From Oscillospiraceae bacterium (lineage in GTDB: Bacteria; Bacillota; Clostridia; Oscillospirales; Oscillospiraceae), in contig CAJTCG010000003.1 of NCBI GenBank assembly GCA_910574635.1, positions 242,920-306,919 on the forward strand: 64,000 nt of DNA, in the 5' to 3' direction. The number at the start of each line of letters is the position of its first letter. Position 1 is the first letter of the stretch. Made by a program: the position numbers and the translations under genes. This document shows positions 1 to 7,872 of this stretch, piece after piece. Below the pieces are notes generated by a model. That model saw nothing but the letters and a program-made list of their open reading frames with translations, had not been told where the DNA came from and did no database searches.

Positions 1-2
1 AG

Positions 3-125
3 AAGAGCACGTATCAATTGGCGGACGGCTCCCTCACGGGAACGCTTTCCGGCGAGCAGCGGGAGCTCGTTCAGAAGTGGCGGCGGTGGAGCTATTACAA
101 GCTCCAGTATAAGGAGGTCCCATGA
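3..125 (+). CDS. 3' end of an unidentified gene (partial)
   Basis: The window opens inside a reading frame that encodes about 40 residues (ending ..WSYYKLQYKEVP) and stops with TGA at 123-125. The stop overlaps the ATG of the next gene in an ATGA arrangement, which suggests translational coupling and one operon. The visible tail is polar and aromatic-rich, and I do not recognise a family. Codon choice is GC-rich like the neighbours. The start and most of the protein lie outside the window. Confidence 0.5.
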   Translation, partial: KSTYQLADGSLTGTLSGEQRELVQKWRRWSYYKLQYKEVP

Positions 126-637
126 GCGCCCGGCCCCTGGCCCTGTGCGGCGTGCTGACCGCCCTGGCGGCGGCCCTGCTTGCCCTGGGCGGCGTGATTC
201 CCGGCATGGTCTTCTGCGCCCCCATCCTGGCCATGGGCGCGCTGCTGCCGGTGCTGGAAGAGCTGGGCCCCAAGGCCGCCGGAACGTCCTACGCCGCCGC
301 GGCCATTCTGGCCCTTCTGCTGGCGCCGGACCGGGAGACCGCCTTTGTCTACCTGTTCTTCGGCTGGTATCCCATCCTCCGGCCCAGGATCGCCGCCCTG
401 CCCTCCCGGCTTTTGCGCCTTGCGGCCCGGCTGGCGGTGTGCAATGTTACAGCCCTGCTGCTCTATGGCCTGGTCCTGCGGCTCATGGGCCTGACGGCGG
501 AGCTGCTGGAGTCCGCCTGGTACTTTAACGCGGCGCTGCTGGCGGCGGGGAACGTGGTCTTTTTGCTGACGGACTCCACCCTGGCCCGGCTGACCAATAT
601 CTGGCACTGGAAATTGAAAAAGCATTTATACCGATAA
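122..637 (+). CDS. Small multi-pass membrane protein, unknown function
   Basis: A 171-residue hydrophobic protein preceded by AAGGAGG four bases before the ATG. I can see about four or five membrane segments rich in Ala and Leu (near residues 5-25, 32-45, 58-85, 95-120, 137-150) and a basic C-terminus (KLKKHLYR) likely to be cytoplasmic. The small integral-membrane layout resembles S-components of ECF transporters, but no diagnostic motif supports that, so function is left open. It overlaps the preceding frame by four bases and is followed 22 bp later by the patatin-like gene, so the three probably form one operon ending at the terminator at 1522. Confidence 0.75.
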   Translation: MSARPLALCGVLTALAAALLALGGVIPGMVFCAPILAMGALLPVLEELGPKAAGTSYAAAAILALLLAPDRETAFVYLFFGWYPILRPRIAALPSRLLRLAARLAVCNVTALLLYGLVLRLMGLTAELLESAWYFNAALLAAGNVVFLLTDSTLARLTNIWHWKLKKHLYR

Positions 638-659
638 GTATTGTGATTGAGGTGATACC

Positions 660-1517
660 ATGAAAACCGCGCTGGTCCTGGAGGGCGGAGCCCTGCGGAC
701 CATCTACTCCTCCGGCGTGTGCGACGCTTTCCTGGACGGGGAGCTCCCCCTGCCGGACTACACCCTGGGGGTCTCCGCCGGGATAGCCTACGGCGTCAGC
801 TATCTCTCACGGCAGAGCCGCCGGAATCTGCAATTGATTTGCCACTATGCCAACGACAAGCGCTACATGGGCTTTCGCAACCTGGCGGACCCCCGGAACC
901 GCTCCTACTTCGGCCTCCGGTTCGCCTATGAGACTATCCCCAACGAGCTGATTCCCTTTGACTACGACGCCTTCGCCGCCTATCCGGGCCGGGCGGAGGC
1001 GGTGGTGACCAATCTGAACACCGGGGAGGCGGAATATCTCCCCGTCCCCCGGCGGGACTCGCCCAATTTGCATCTGCAGGCCACCTGTGCCATCCCGCTG
1101 ATGTTCCCCATCATCCGCATCGGGGGCCAGCCCTATCTGGACGGCGGCTGCGCCGACGCCATCCCCTGGCGGCGGGCCTTCCATGAGGGCTGTGACCGGG
1201 TGGTGGTGGTGCTGACCCGGGAGCGGGACTACTACAAGAAGCCGGGCCGCTCCGATCAGGCCATTGGCCGGGCCTTCAAAAAATACCCCTATTTCCAGGA
1301 GACCATGCGGACCCGGTCGGAGCGCTACAACGCCTGCCGGGAGGCCCTGTTCGACCTGGAACGGCAGGGCCGGGTCCTGGTCATCGCCCCCAGGGACACC
1401 CTGGGCTGTTCCCGGACGGAGAAGAACCTGGACACCCTCCGCCGCCTGTGGCAGGAGGGCTATTTCGACGGACGCCGGGAAATCGAGCGGGTCCGGGAGT
1501 TCTGGACAGCAGAATAA
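660..1517 (+). CDS. Patatin-like phospholipase family protein
   Basis: A 285-residue protein of the bacterial patatin family (RssA/YjjU-like), which are serine acyl-hydrolases with a Ser-Asp dyad acting on membrane lipids. The family signature is plain: an oxyanion-hole loop GGALR near residue 9, the nucleophile elbow GVSAG near residue 38 (GxSxG), and the Asp motif DGG near residue 161. No signal peptide is seen, so it is probably cytosolic or membrane-associated. The start is supported by GAGGTGAT upstream of the ATG. It ends just before a strong hairpin terminator. Substrate specificity cannot be told from the sequence. Confidence 0.88.
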   Translation: MKTALVLEGGALRTIYSSGVCDAFLDGELPLPDYTLGVSAGIAYGVSYLSRQSRRNLQLICHYANDKRYMGFRNLADPRNRSYFGLRFAYETIPNELIPFDYDAFAAYPGRAEAVVTNLNTGEAEYLPVPRRDSPNLHLQATCAIPLMFPIIRIGGQPYLDGGCADAIPWRRAFHEGCDRVVVVLTRERDYYKKPGRSDQAIGRAFKKYPYFQETMRTRSERYNACREALFDLERQGRVLVIAPRDTLGCSRTEKNLDTLRRLWQEGYFDGRREIERVREFWTAE

Positions 1518-1521
1518 GGAA

Positions 1522-1562
1522 CGCCCCCTGATGGAATCCATTCCACCAGGGGGCGTTTTTTT
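1522..1562 (+). terminator. Rho-independent terminator after the patatin gene
   Basis: A 9-bp GC-rich stem (CGCCCCCTG with CAGGGGGCG) is followed directly by seven T residues. It closes the operon at 122-1517. Confidence 0.9.
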
Positions 1563-1642
1563 CACCTGGAAAACTGCGTTGCCGTTGCTCCGGCCCGGTT
1601 TCTCACCAGACAGAAAGAGCGTGCGAAAGCTCTTTATGCTGC

Positions 1643-1662
1643 CTTTTTCTCGCGAGAAAAAG
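1643..1662 (-). terminator. Perfect 20-bp palindrome abutting the pta stop codon
   Basis: A perfect 20-bp palindrome (arms CTTTTTCTCG / CGAGAAAAAG) starts immediately after the pta stop codon in the direction of pta transcription. A second A/T-flanked hairpin (AAAGAGC / GCTCTTT) lies at about 1614-1636. Together they probably end pta transcription, although neither is followed by a long T run. Confidence 0.45.
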
Positions 1663-2643
1663 TTAGTCCTCGCACAGGCCGGCTGTGATGATGGCCATGG
1701 AGTAAACCTCCTGGGCGTTGCAGCCCCGGGAGAGGTCGTTGATGGGGGCGTTCAGGCCCTGGAGAATGGGGCCGTAGGCGTCGAAGGAGCCCATGCGCTG
1801 GCAGATCTTGTAGCCGATGTTGCCCGCGTTGATGTCCGGGAAGATGAAGGTGTTGGCCTGGCCGTGGACAGGGGAGTCCGGGCACTTGGTCTTCATGACC
1901 CGGGGAGACACGGCGGCGTCGAACTGGAGCTCGCCATCCACCACCACGCCGGGGAGGGCGAACTTCGCCTTTTCGCAGGCGCCCCGCATTTTGTCCACAT
2001 CCTCGCCCGCGCCGGAGCCGTGGGTGGAGTAGCTGAGGAAGGCCACCTTGGGGTCGATGCCGAAGGTCCGGGCCGTGGAGACGGTTTCCACCGCGATCTC
2101 CACCAGCTCTTCCTCGGTGGGCTTGATGTTGATGGCGCAGTCCGCCATGGCGAACACGTCCGGGTCGCCGGTGGCGGAGGGACGGACCAGGATGAAGCAG
2201 CTGGAGACGATCTTGCACCCCGGCTTGGTCTTGATGAGCTGGAGGGCGGGGCGGACGGTGTCGGCGGTGGAGTAGGTGGCGCCGCCCAGGAGGGCGTCGG
2301 CGTAGCCCATCTTCACCAGCATGGTGCCGAAGTAGTTGCCCTGCTTCAGGGCGGCGCGGCACTGGTCCTCGGTCATCTTGCCCTTGCGGAGGGCCACCAT
2401 TTCGGCCACCATCTTGTCCATGTCCTCAAAGGTCTCGGGGTCCAGGATCTCCGCGCCCTTGACGTTGAAGCCAACCTCCTCGGCGGCGGACAGGATTTCC
2501 TCCCGGTTGCCCACCAGCACGGGCATCAGGAACGTGGCGGACAGCAGGCGGGCGGCGGCCTCCAGAATGCGGGGGTCGGTGCCCTCGGTGAACACGATCT
2601 TGCGGGGATGGGCCTTCAGCTTTTTGATGAGAAATTCAAACAT
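1663..2643 (-). CDS. pta: Phosphate acetyltransferase
   Basis: A 326-residue phosphotransacetylase of the short, single-domain clostridial type. It converts acetyl-CoA plus phosphate to acetyl phosphate in the cytosol, the first step of acetate formation with ATP gain through acetate kinase. The N-terminus (KIVFTEGTDPRILEAA) and the conserved C-terminal blocks (PDINAGNIGYKICQRM, GPILQGLNAPINDLSRGC) are typical PTA/PTB signatures, and the length matches the family. The start is fixed by GGAGG about eight bases upstream. Acetate kinase is not adjacent, which is common. A sigma-A-like promoter lies at 2691-2718. Confidence 0.95.
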   Translation of the reverse strand: MFEFLIKKLKAHPRKIVFTEGTDPRILEAAARLLSATFLMPVLVGNREEILSAAEEVGFNVKGAEILDPETFEDMDKMVAEMVALRKGKMTEDQCRAALKQGNYFGTMLVKMGYADALLGGATYSTADTVRPALQLIKTKPGCKIVSSCFILVRPSATGDPDVFAMADCAINIKPTEEELVEIAVETVSTARTFGIDPKVAFLSYSTHGSGAGEDVDKMRGACEKAKFALPGVVVDGELQFDAAVSPRVMKTKCPDSPVHGQANTFIFPDINAGNIGYKICQRMGSFDAYGPILQGLNAPINDLSRGCNAQEVYSMAIITAGLCED

Positions 2644-2690
2644 GTCTTTTCCTCCAGATGTACAAGTCTTCGCGGGGGTTTTATAGATCC

Positions 2691-2718
2691 ATTATACACG
2701 TTTGCCCGCCCCGGTCAA
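2691..2718 (-). promoter_or_regulatory. Promoter for pta
   Basis: On the minus strand TTGACC and TATAAT are separated by 16 bp, about 50 bp upstream of the pta start. The rest of the 336-bp gap up to 2980 holds only this and the divergent promoter at 2870. Confidence 0.75.
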
Positions 2719-2869
2719 TCCAAATTTCGGGACGGCCGCATAAAAATTTACGGTTTTGTCACCAATTCCCAGCCCCAATATGGCACACTGAACCCGCCGC
2801 CTGGGCCGTCTGCTGTCGAAAACGCCGGAAACGCCCGGAAAACCCGCGCTTTTTTGCTCCTCTCAGGAC

Positions 2870-2898
2870 TTGACGGAAGGGGAAAAAAGCGGTATGAT
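2870..2898 (+). promoter_or_regulatory. Promoter for the M23 endopeptidase gene
   Basis: TTGACG and TATGAT are spaced by exactly 17 bp, about 80 bp upstream of the start codon at 2980. This is a near-consensus sigma-A promoter. Confidence 0.75.
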
Positions 2899-2979
2899 AG
2901 GCATCGGTAACAAATTGTAACTTTTTTAGAACATTCCGGCCCGCCCATTCCCGGGGAGGGCCCCATATAAGGAGACCCT

Positions 2980-4815
2980 ATGAGCGAAGACAGGAAAAAA
3001 ACCGCCGCCCAGGCCCCGCCCCGGCAGGACGGCAAGCCGAAGCCGGAGGCCGCCGGAGAGCGGGAGGACTTCCTCGAGGGCTGGAGCCCTTGGCGGGAGT
3101 GGGACCTCCCGCCGTCCATCCGGGATTGGGAACCGGAGGAAGGCGGGCGGGAGCGCCCGGAGCGCTCGGATCGCCGCGCCGCCCGCAGCCGGAACCGCCG
3201 GAGCGCCGCCCCCCGGAAAGCCCGTCCGCAGGAGCGGCAGGAGAACCGTTCCCCCCGGAAGGCCATCGCCGAAAAGCGGCTGCATTTCCGCCGCCGCTGG
3301 CGGCGCATCGTCCGGGAGAACAAGGCCCACCGCTTCCCGGAGTCCGAACGGCTGCCCATTCAACTGGTATTGCTTCTCTGGGGCCTGCTGCCCATGTGGG
3401 GCAGCCTCCTCCAGGAGCGGGTGCTGCAAAAGAACAGCGCCTCCCGGCAGAAGAGCGCCCGGAGCGACCAGAAAAAGCGCCGTTGGCGTATTCACCCCGC
3501 CGTCTTCCTGGGGGGGGGCTGCGTGATGGCGGCGATCGTGCTGTTCTTCTCCACCTACACCAACGGCGTTACCGTCACCTACGACGGGAAGGTGCTGGGC
3601 TCCCTCTCCAGCGAGGCGGAGGCCGAGGAGGCCCGGGCGGAGCTGGAGCAGGTCACCGCCCGTACCCTGGGCCGGAGCTTTACCATCGACGACTCCCTGA
3701 TTCAGTACTCCTCCGGTTTGCTGCGCCGCCAGGACCTGGTGGACAAGGAGGTTTACGAGGAGGCCTTGAGCGAAGAGGTGGGCATGGTCACCGCCGCCTA
3801 CTGCCTTTACGTGGATGGGGAGCGCATCGGGGCCACGCCCTACCAGGGAGCCCTGGAGCAGCTGCTAAAGCAGATCCAGCTCTCCGCCACCAACGAGGGC
3901 ACCATCTCCGTCTCCTTTGCCGAGAATGTGGAGGTCAAGGAGGAATACGTGCCCACCGACAGCCTGATGAACCTGGGCTATGTGGCCGAAACCCTGTACA
4001 GCACCAAAACCGCCGAGGTCACCTACACCGTGGCCAAGGGAGACACCTGGTCCGAGATTGCCGAGGACCACGGCCTGACCTCCAAGGAGCTGGAGTCCCT
4101 GAACCCCGGCTACAACATTGACAAGCTGCAAATCGGCGAAATCCTCACCATGTCCGCCTCCGTGCCCTACCTGACCATGACCGTGGTTCAGCAGGAGCGG
4201 TATGTGGACAGCGTAGCCTTCGACGTGGAGTACACCGATAGCCCGGACATCTACGTGGGCGACTACAAGGTCACCTCCGCCGGAGAATACGGCGCGGCGG
4301 ACACGGTGGCCAACGTCACTTATATCAACGGACAGGAAACGGAGCGAACCGTCCTCTCCAGCGTCACGCTTCGCCAGCCCGTCACGGAATACCGGCTCCA
4401 GGGCACGAAGCCCCGGCCCACCTGGCTTCCCACCGGCAGCTTCCGCTGGCCCACCACGGGCCGGATCAGCTCCCGCTTCGGCGGACGGAGCTCCCCCGGC
4501 GGCATCGGGTCCACCAACCACAAGGGCATCGACATCGCCGTCCCGAGAGGGACCCCCATCTACGCCGCGGACGGCGGCACGGTCACCTACTCCGGGTGGA
4601 TGGGCGGCTACGGCTACCTGGTCCAGATCGACCACGGCAACGGCTATGTGACCCGCTACGGCCACAACAGCAGCCTGACGGTCTCCGTGGGCCAGAAGGT
4701 CTACAAGGGCCAGCAGATCGCCCGGGCCGGCTCCACCGGCAACTCCACCGGAAACCACTGTCACTTCGAGGTCCGCTACAACGGCGTGGCCAAGAACCCG
4801 CTGAACTACCTGTAG
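2980..4815 (+). CDS. Membrane-anchored LysM-G5-M23 peptidoglycan endopeptidase
   Basis: A 611-residue envelope protein. Residues 1-170 are highly charged and probably cytoplasmic. A single membrane segment lies at about 173-192. Outside follow a LysM domain (about 348-393, GDTWSEIAEDHGLTSKELES), a G5-like domain (about 398-475), and a C-terminal M23 (LytM) zinc peptidase domain from about 495. The zinc ligands are visible in HKGIDIA (His514, Asp518) and HCHFEV. Family members cut peptide cross-links in the wall, and LysM and G5 target the enzyme to peptidoglycan. The start is supported by AAGGAGACC before the ATG. A run of nine G residues (3510-3518) encodes the start of the membrane segment. 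Confidence 0.9.
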   Translation: MSEDRKKTAAQAPPRQDGKPKPEAAGEREDFLEGWSPWREWDLPPSIRDWEPEEGGRERPERSDRRAARSRNRRSAAPRKARPQERQENRSPRKAIAEKRLHFRRRWRRIVRENKAHRFPESERLPIQLVLLLWGLLPMWGSLLQERVLQKNSASRQKSARSDQKKRRWRIHPAVFLGGGCVMAAIVLFFSTYTNGVTVTYDGKVLGSLSSEAEAEEARAELEQVTARTLGRSFTIDDSLIQYSSGLLRRQDLVDKEVYEEALSEEVGMVTAAYCLYVDGERIGATPYQGALEQLLKQIQLSATNEGTISVSFAENVEVKEEYVPTDSLMNLGYVAETLYSTKTAEVTYTVAKGDTWSEIAEDHGLTSKELESLNPGYNIDKLQIGEILTMSASVPYLTMTVVQQERYVDSVAFDVEYTDSPDIYVGDYKVTSAGEYGAADTVANVTYINGQETERTVLSSVTLRQPVTEYRLQGTKPRPTWLPTGSFRWPTTGRISSRFGGRSSPGGIGSTNHKGIDIAVPRGTPIYAADGGTVTYSGWMGGYGYLVQIDHGNGYVTRYGHNSSLTVSVGQKVYKGQQIARAGSTGNSTGNHCHFEVRYNGVAKNPLNYL

Positions 4816-4823
4816 CCATGGAT

Positions 4824-4864
4824 AAAAGGACCGCCGGAAAAATCCGGGGGCCGATAAGGAAGTA
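4824..4864 (+). repeat. Left copy of a 41-bp inverted repeat flanking mobile element 1
   Basis: The sequence AAAAGGACCGCCGGA, six variable bases, then CGGGGGCCGATAAGGAAGTA recurs in inverted orientation at 19176-19216 with 35 of 41 positions identical. The six changed bases lie in the loop of a short hairpin (CCGGA-AAAA-TCCGG here). The copy lies 9 bp after the stop codon of the M23 gene and may also act as its terminator. Confidence 0.8.
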
Positions 4865-4881
4865 TCAAGTATTAAGGAAGG

Positions 4882-4905
4882 CGGCGTAGCCAAAAGGCTA
4901 CGCCG
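4882..4905. terminator. Hairpin containing the recombinase stop codon
   Basis: A 10-bp perfect stem (CGGCGTAGCC / GGCTACGCCG) with an AAAA loop is followed on the plus strand by TCTTTCTT. The minus-strand recombinase stop codon (4898-4900) is inside the stem. An equivalent hairpin with compensating base changes occurs at 60577-60599 at the end of the second recombinase. Confidence 0.7.
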
Positions 4906-6550
4906 TCTTTCTTGCGTGTTTAGGCACGTCACCGATAAGGTTGTAGATGATTTTAACCTTCTGGGTGCGTTTGCCGCTGGACTTGTCCGGGGCATAGACG
5001 ATAATACGCCGGATAAACTCATTGACGATTTTAGGCGTCAGTTCTGCAAGCTCCAGGTTTTCGTGGACCAGGGAGATAAATCTATCCAGATTCACGGCCT
5101 TGCCCTGGGCCTCGTCAAGCTCCGCTTGCAGGACCTTCACCCGCTCGGTCAATTCCCGCTGCTCGTCTTCATAGCCTTTCGCCAGCTTGGAATACCGTTC
5201 GTCGGAAAGTTTCCCCGACACATTATCCTCATACAATCGTTGGAAAAGCGTGTCCAGCTGAGGAATACGCCGCTGGGCCTGGTCCAGTTCCCGCCGCTTC
5301 TGAGCTGTGGTTTTTCTCTGCTCCGCATAGCTCTTGTCCATGACGGCCTGAGCAAACTCCTGCTCGTAGTCCCGAACGTAGGCAATCGTGTCCCGCAGGT
5401 CCGCCAAAACGATGTCATAAAGTATTACTTCCCGGATGAAGTGGGCGGAACAGGTCCCCGTGTTGCTCTTGTAGTTGGAGCACACAAAATGATTCTGCCG
5501 GTCCTCAAAGCTGACGGTCGTACAGTAGTGGAGCTTTGCCCCGCAGTCCGCGCAGTAGAGCAGCCCGGAGAACATACTTTGCCTACCCGTCTTAGTGGGA
5601 CGCCGCTTGTTCTTCCGCAGTTCCTGGACCCGCTCCCATGTCTCCCGGTCAATGATTGCCGGGTGGGTGTTCTCGAAAACCTTTCTTTCCTCCGGTGGGA
5701 GAACTAAGGTCTTTTTGGACTTATAGGATTTCTTGCGGGTCTTGAAGTTGACGGTACAACCCAGGTATTCCATGCGGTCCAAAATCTTCGCCACTAGACG
5801 GGAATCCCAATCAAAGGGGTCCTCGCGGGGGTGGTTTGGCACGGAATAGCCCCTTTGCAGCTTATACGCCGTTGGGGTCAGAATTTGAGCCGCTTTCAGC
5901 CGCTTGGCAATCTGCATCGGTCCCAGGCCGTTCATACAGAGCCGGAAAATCTCCCGCACGACCTGGGCGGCTTCATCGTCCACTTCCCAGCCGTACTTGT
6001 TGCCGGTGTAGCCATAGGGGACCTGAGTACATAACCGCTGACCGCTGTTGCCCTTGCTCGTGAGCACGGCCCGGATTTTCTTAGAGGTATCACGGGGGTA
6101 AAACTCGTTGAAAAGCTCCCGCACCGCTACCATGTCGTCAAGGCCCTTTTCGCTGTCAATACCATCCGCAACGGCTATGTACCTTACGCCGGAATCTTCA
6201 AACCGTTCCATCAGGAGACCCACCGCAAGGCGGTTTCGGCCCAGCCGGGAATGGTCCTTGACGATGATGGATTTCACCCGGCCCTGCTCCACTAAGTCCA
6301 TCAACTCCTTGAAGCCGGGACGGTCAAAAGAAACGCCGGAATAGCCGTCGTCGCTGAAAAAGAATACATTGGCAAGGCGTAAATCTGTGCAATATTTCAG
6401 GAGGAAATCGCGCTGATTTAGGATGGAGCCACTGTCGCCGTCCTGTTCGTCCTCCTGGGAGAGCCGGGTGTAACAAGCGGTGATTTGGGACCCGTCAGAG
6501 GGGAGGACACCAGGGACAAAAGTATTGGAATATTTATCGTGCTGCCACAT
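4898..6550 (-). CDS. Large serine recombinase (site-specific integrase/excisionase)
   Basis: A 550-residue large serine recombinase that catalyses integration and excision of mobile element 1. The N-terminal resolvase domain has the catalytic-serine motif YTRLS (Ser31), GDSGSILNQR, and the HSRLGRNR arginine block. A recombinase domain follows, then a zinc-ribbon (CADCGAKLHYC with a later Cys pair) and a long coiled coil typical of integrases of clostridial transposons. I place the start at 6550 because AAAGGAGGT sits nine bases upstream. The open frame reaches 6763 but the extra 71 codons overlap the TnpW-like gene in another frame. The protein ends in SGKRTQKVKIIYNL-type sequence shared with the remnant at 60592. 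Confidence 0.92.
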   Translation of the reverse strand: MWQHDKYSNTFVPGVLPSDGSQITACYTRLSQEDEQDGDSGSILNQRDFLLKYCTDLRLANVFFFSDDGYSGVSFDRPGFKELMDLVEQGRVKSIIVKDHSRLGRNRLAVGLLMERFEDSGVRYIAVADGIDSEKGLDDMVAVRELFNEFYPRDTSKKIRAVLTSKGNSGQRLCTQVPYGYTGNKYGWEVDDEAAQVVREIFRLCMNGLGPMQIAKRLKAAQILTPTAYKLQRGYSVPNHPREDPFDWDSRLVAKILDRMEYLGCTVNFKTRKKSYKSKKTLVLPPEERKVFENTHPAIIDRETWERVQELRKNKRRPTKTGRQSMFSGLLYCADCGAKLHYCTTVSFEDRQNHFVCSNYKSNTGTCSAHFIREVILYDIVLADLRDTIAYVRDYEQEFAQAVMDKSYAEQRKTTAQKRRELDQAQRRIPQLDTLFQRLYEDNVSGKLSDERYSKLAKGYEDEQRELTERVKVLQAELDEAQGKAVNLDRFISLVHENLELAELTPKIVNEFIRRIIVYAPDKSSGKRTQKVKIIYNLIGDVPKHARKTA

Positions 6551-6626
6551 TAGATTAAGACCTCCTTTGGGTGACAGCCGAACCTTATTAAACATAAGAC
6601 CCGGCAAAAGTCCGTTTTTAGTAAAT

Positions 6627-6803
6627 TCATAGGACTTTTGCAGAATCTTCCAAAATGATTCGCCGCATTTTTTCAACGGCAGTCTCTCGTGCATCGGGGG
6701 AAAATTCTGAGACAACGATATACGTTGTTCCGCCGATAGCCCTGCTCCGCGTTCGAGGTGCAAGGGCTTCTTTTGGTTGGTTGGGGGCGTGATTTGATGT
6801 CAT
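6627..6803 (-). CDS. tnpW: TnpW-like small transposon protein
   Basis: A 58-codon frame on the minus strand ends 76 bp before the recombinase start. Its product contains GGTTYIVVSEFSPDARETA followed by EKMRRIILED, matching the compact TnpW family (GxTTYxVxSxFS...ETAxxKxxRLI) that precedes recombinase genes in clostridial transposons. Family role is unknown but constant synteny suggests recombination control. The ATG at 6803 has no visible Shine-Dalgarno and lies only two bases after a TATAAT, so the true start or its translation mode is uncertain. Confidence 0.6.
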   Translation of the reverse strand: MTSNHAPNQPKEALAPRTRSRAIGGTTYIVVSEFSPDARETAVEKMRRIILEDSAKVL

Positions 6804-6815
6804 TATTATATAGGT

Positions 6816-6924
6816 ATTGCGCTCTCAATGAGCCGCAATAAGACACCCGGAGGCGGGAACCGCCTCACATGTTTATACGGTACAACGCCTTGACGCCGAT
6901 GTGCAGTCAAGGCAACCTTGTACC
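6816..6924 (-). other. Three consecutive hairpins upstream of tnpW/recombinase
   Basis: From 6924 down to 6816 there is a nested hairpin (outer GGTACAA/TTGTACC, inner GCCTTGAC/GTCAAGGC), then GAGGCGG/CCGCCTC with a 3-nt loop, then ATTGCG/CGCAAT with an internal GCTC/GAGC. No protein fits. A TATAAT box follows at 6805-6810 on the minus strand. The block could be a recombinase or regulator binding site or a structured leader. The remaining parts of 6551-6986 hold only the TnpW-like gene and recombinase ribosome site. Confidence 0.55.
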
Positions 6925-6986
6925 TTGGCCCCCTTTCATTAGTTTAATGTATATCCTTTCGGCAATTACTTACCGAGAGAACGCAA

Positions 6987-7607
6987 TTACTTGCCAGAAT
7001 CCAAAAATCCAGCGCGTTCGAGAGCGGCTAGGATGACATCCGCCAAAATCCTGTTATTTTCCGCCGTGATTACGGCGTTACTCCGCAGCGAGTTAGCGGA
7101 TTTGCAATGCTTCTGCTCCATCATGGCTTTTTCAAGTTTCATTTCCCGCAACGAGAGGCACGCCGTCAGGATTTGCTCTTGCTCCTCCTCGGTGAGGTTG
7201 CCCAGGGCTCCCGCGACTGTCTTAGTGGGATTAAGAGACGTTACAAAGGACATTTCCTTTGCCAAATTCAAGAGCATTTCCTGGCCCTGGTGGCTAAGTC
7301 CGGCAGCGGTAGCCATCAATTGTTGGATATTGACGGCAGTTTCATCAATTTCTCCGCCATTTTCAGCCTGATAAATCGCAAATTCCGTGTATGTGTCACG
7401 CTCCCCGCTCTCGTCCCTGCCGTATAGCTCCGCCGGGGTGACGCCTAGAGCCTTTGCGATTTTAGCCACCGTGGAGGGTTTTGGATTGTACTTGCCCAGC
7501 TCATAGGCACGTATATACGCATCGGCAGTCCCACAAGCCTGAGCAACTTGCTTTTGCGTGAGGCCCTTTTCCAGGCGGATTCTTCGGATGTTATCATTGA
7601 CGGTCAT
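6987..7607 (-). CDS. XRE-family HTH transcriptional regulator
   Basis: A 206-residue regulator with an N-terminal Cro/CI-type helix-turn-helix (residues 1-62, VNDNIRRIRLEKGLTQKQVA ... ALGVTPAELYG) and a C-terminal helical region that is probably for dimerisation or sensing. Such proteins repress element promoters. The start at 7607 is chosen from GAGGTGATAGGT just upstream and because the HTH begins there; an in-frame extension upstream is AT-rich and overlaps the promoter. It is divergent from the helicase gene. Both promoters are flanked by AAGAAAG-type repeats that are its probable operators. Confidence 0.88.
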   Translation of the reverse strand: MTVNDNIRRIRLEKGLTQKQVAQACGTADAYIRAYELGKYNPKPSTVAKIAKALGVTPAELYGRDESGERDTYTEFAIYQAENGGEIDETAVNIQQLMATAAGLSHQGQEMLLNLAKEMSFVTSLNPTKTVAGALGNLTEEEQEQILTACLSLREMKLEKAMMEQKHCKSANSLRSNAVITAENNRILADVILAALERAGFLDSGK

Positions 7608-7632
7608 ACCTATCACCTCTCCTATATTATAT

Positions 7633-7661
7633 AGTATAGCATATCTACACGCGGGAGTCAA
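7633..7661 (-). promoter_or_regulatory. Promoter for the XRE regulator
   Basis: TTGACT and TATACT are spaced 17 bp apart on the minus strand, 26 bp upstream of the start codon. The repeat AAGAAAGAAAG at 7660-7670 touches its -35 box, consistent with autorepression. Confidence 0.7.
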
Positions 7662-7773
7662 GAAAGAAAGTATATTGTTAAGAAAGATTTTATTGAGACT
7701 CCAGCCATGGTGCTCTCTGGAGGAGACGAGGCAGCGGCAACAGAAAGAAATCAAATTGAACAGAAAGAAAGTG

Positions 7774-7802
7774 TTGACAAATGGAGTGCGCGGTGGTATA
7801 CT
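7774..7802 (+). promoter_or_regulatory. Promoter for the D5 helicase gene
   Basis: TTGACA and TATACT with a 17-bp spacer, about 70 bp before the start codon. Direct repeats CAGAAAGAAA at 7741 and 7761 lie just upstream. Confidence 0.8.
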
Positions 7803-7811
7803 GGTGGTACG

Positions 7812-7835
7812 GTAAAGAAAGATAGCTTTCTTTAC
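7812..7835. promoter_or_regulatory. Operator palindrome for the XRE regulator
   Basis: A perfect inverted repeat GTAAAGAAAG-ATAG-CTTTCTTTAC sits where transcription from the 7774 promoter should begin. It uses the same AAGAAAG core as the repeats at 7660, 7679, 7741 and 7761. Confidence 0.65.
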
Positions 7836-7872
7836 ATCTTGATTTATTTCTCACTAGGAGGTGGTGACACTT

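Noticed and set aside
1264..2910. A 548-residue plus-strand frame across the patatin 3' end and pta
   Set aside because: It overlaps pta in antisense and runs through a terminator; the sequence is low complexity Gly/Val/His.
6551..6763. N-terminal extension of the serine recombinase
   Set aside because: The conserved domain starts after the ATG at 6550, which has AAAGGAGGT; the extension overlaps the TnpW-like frame.
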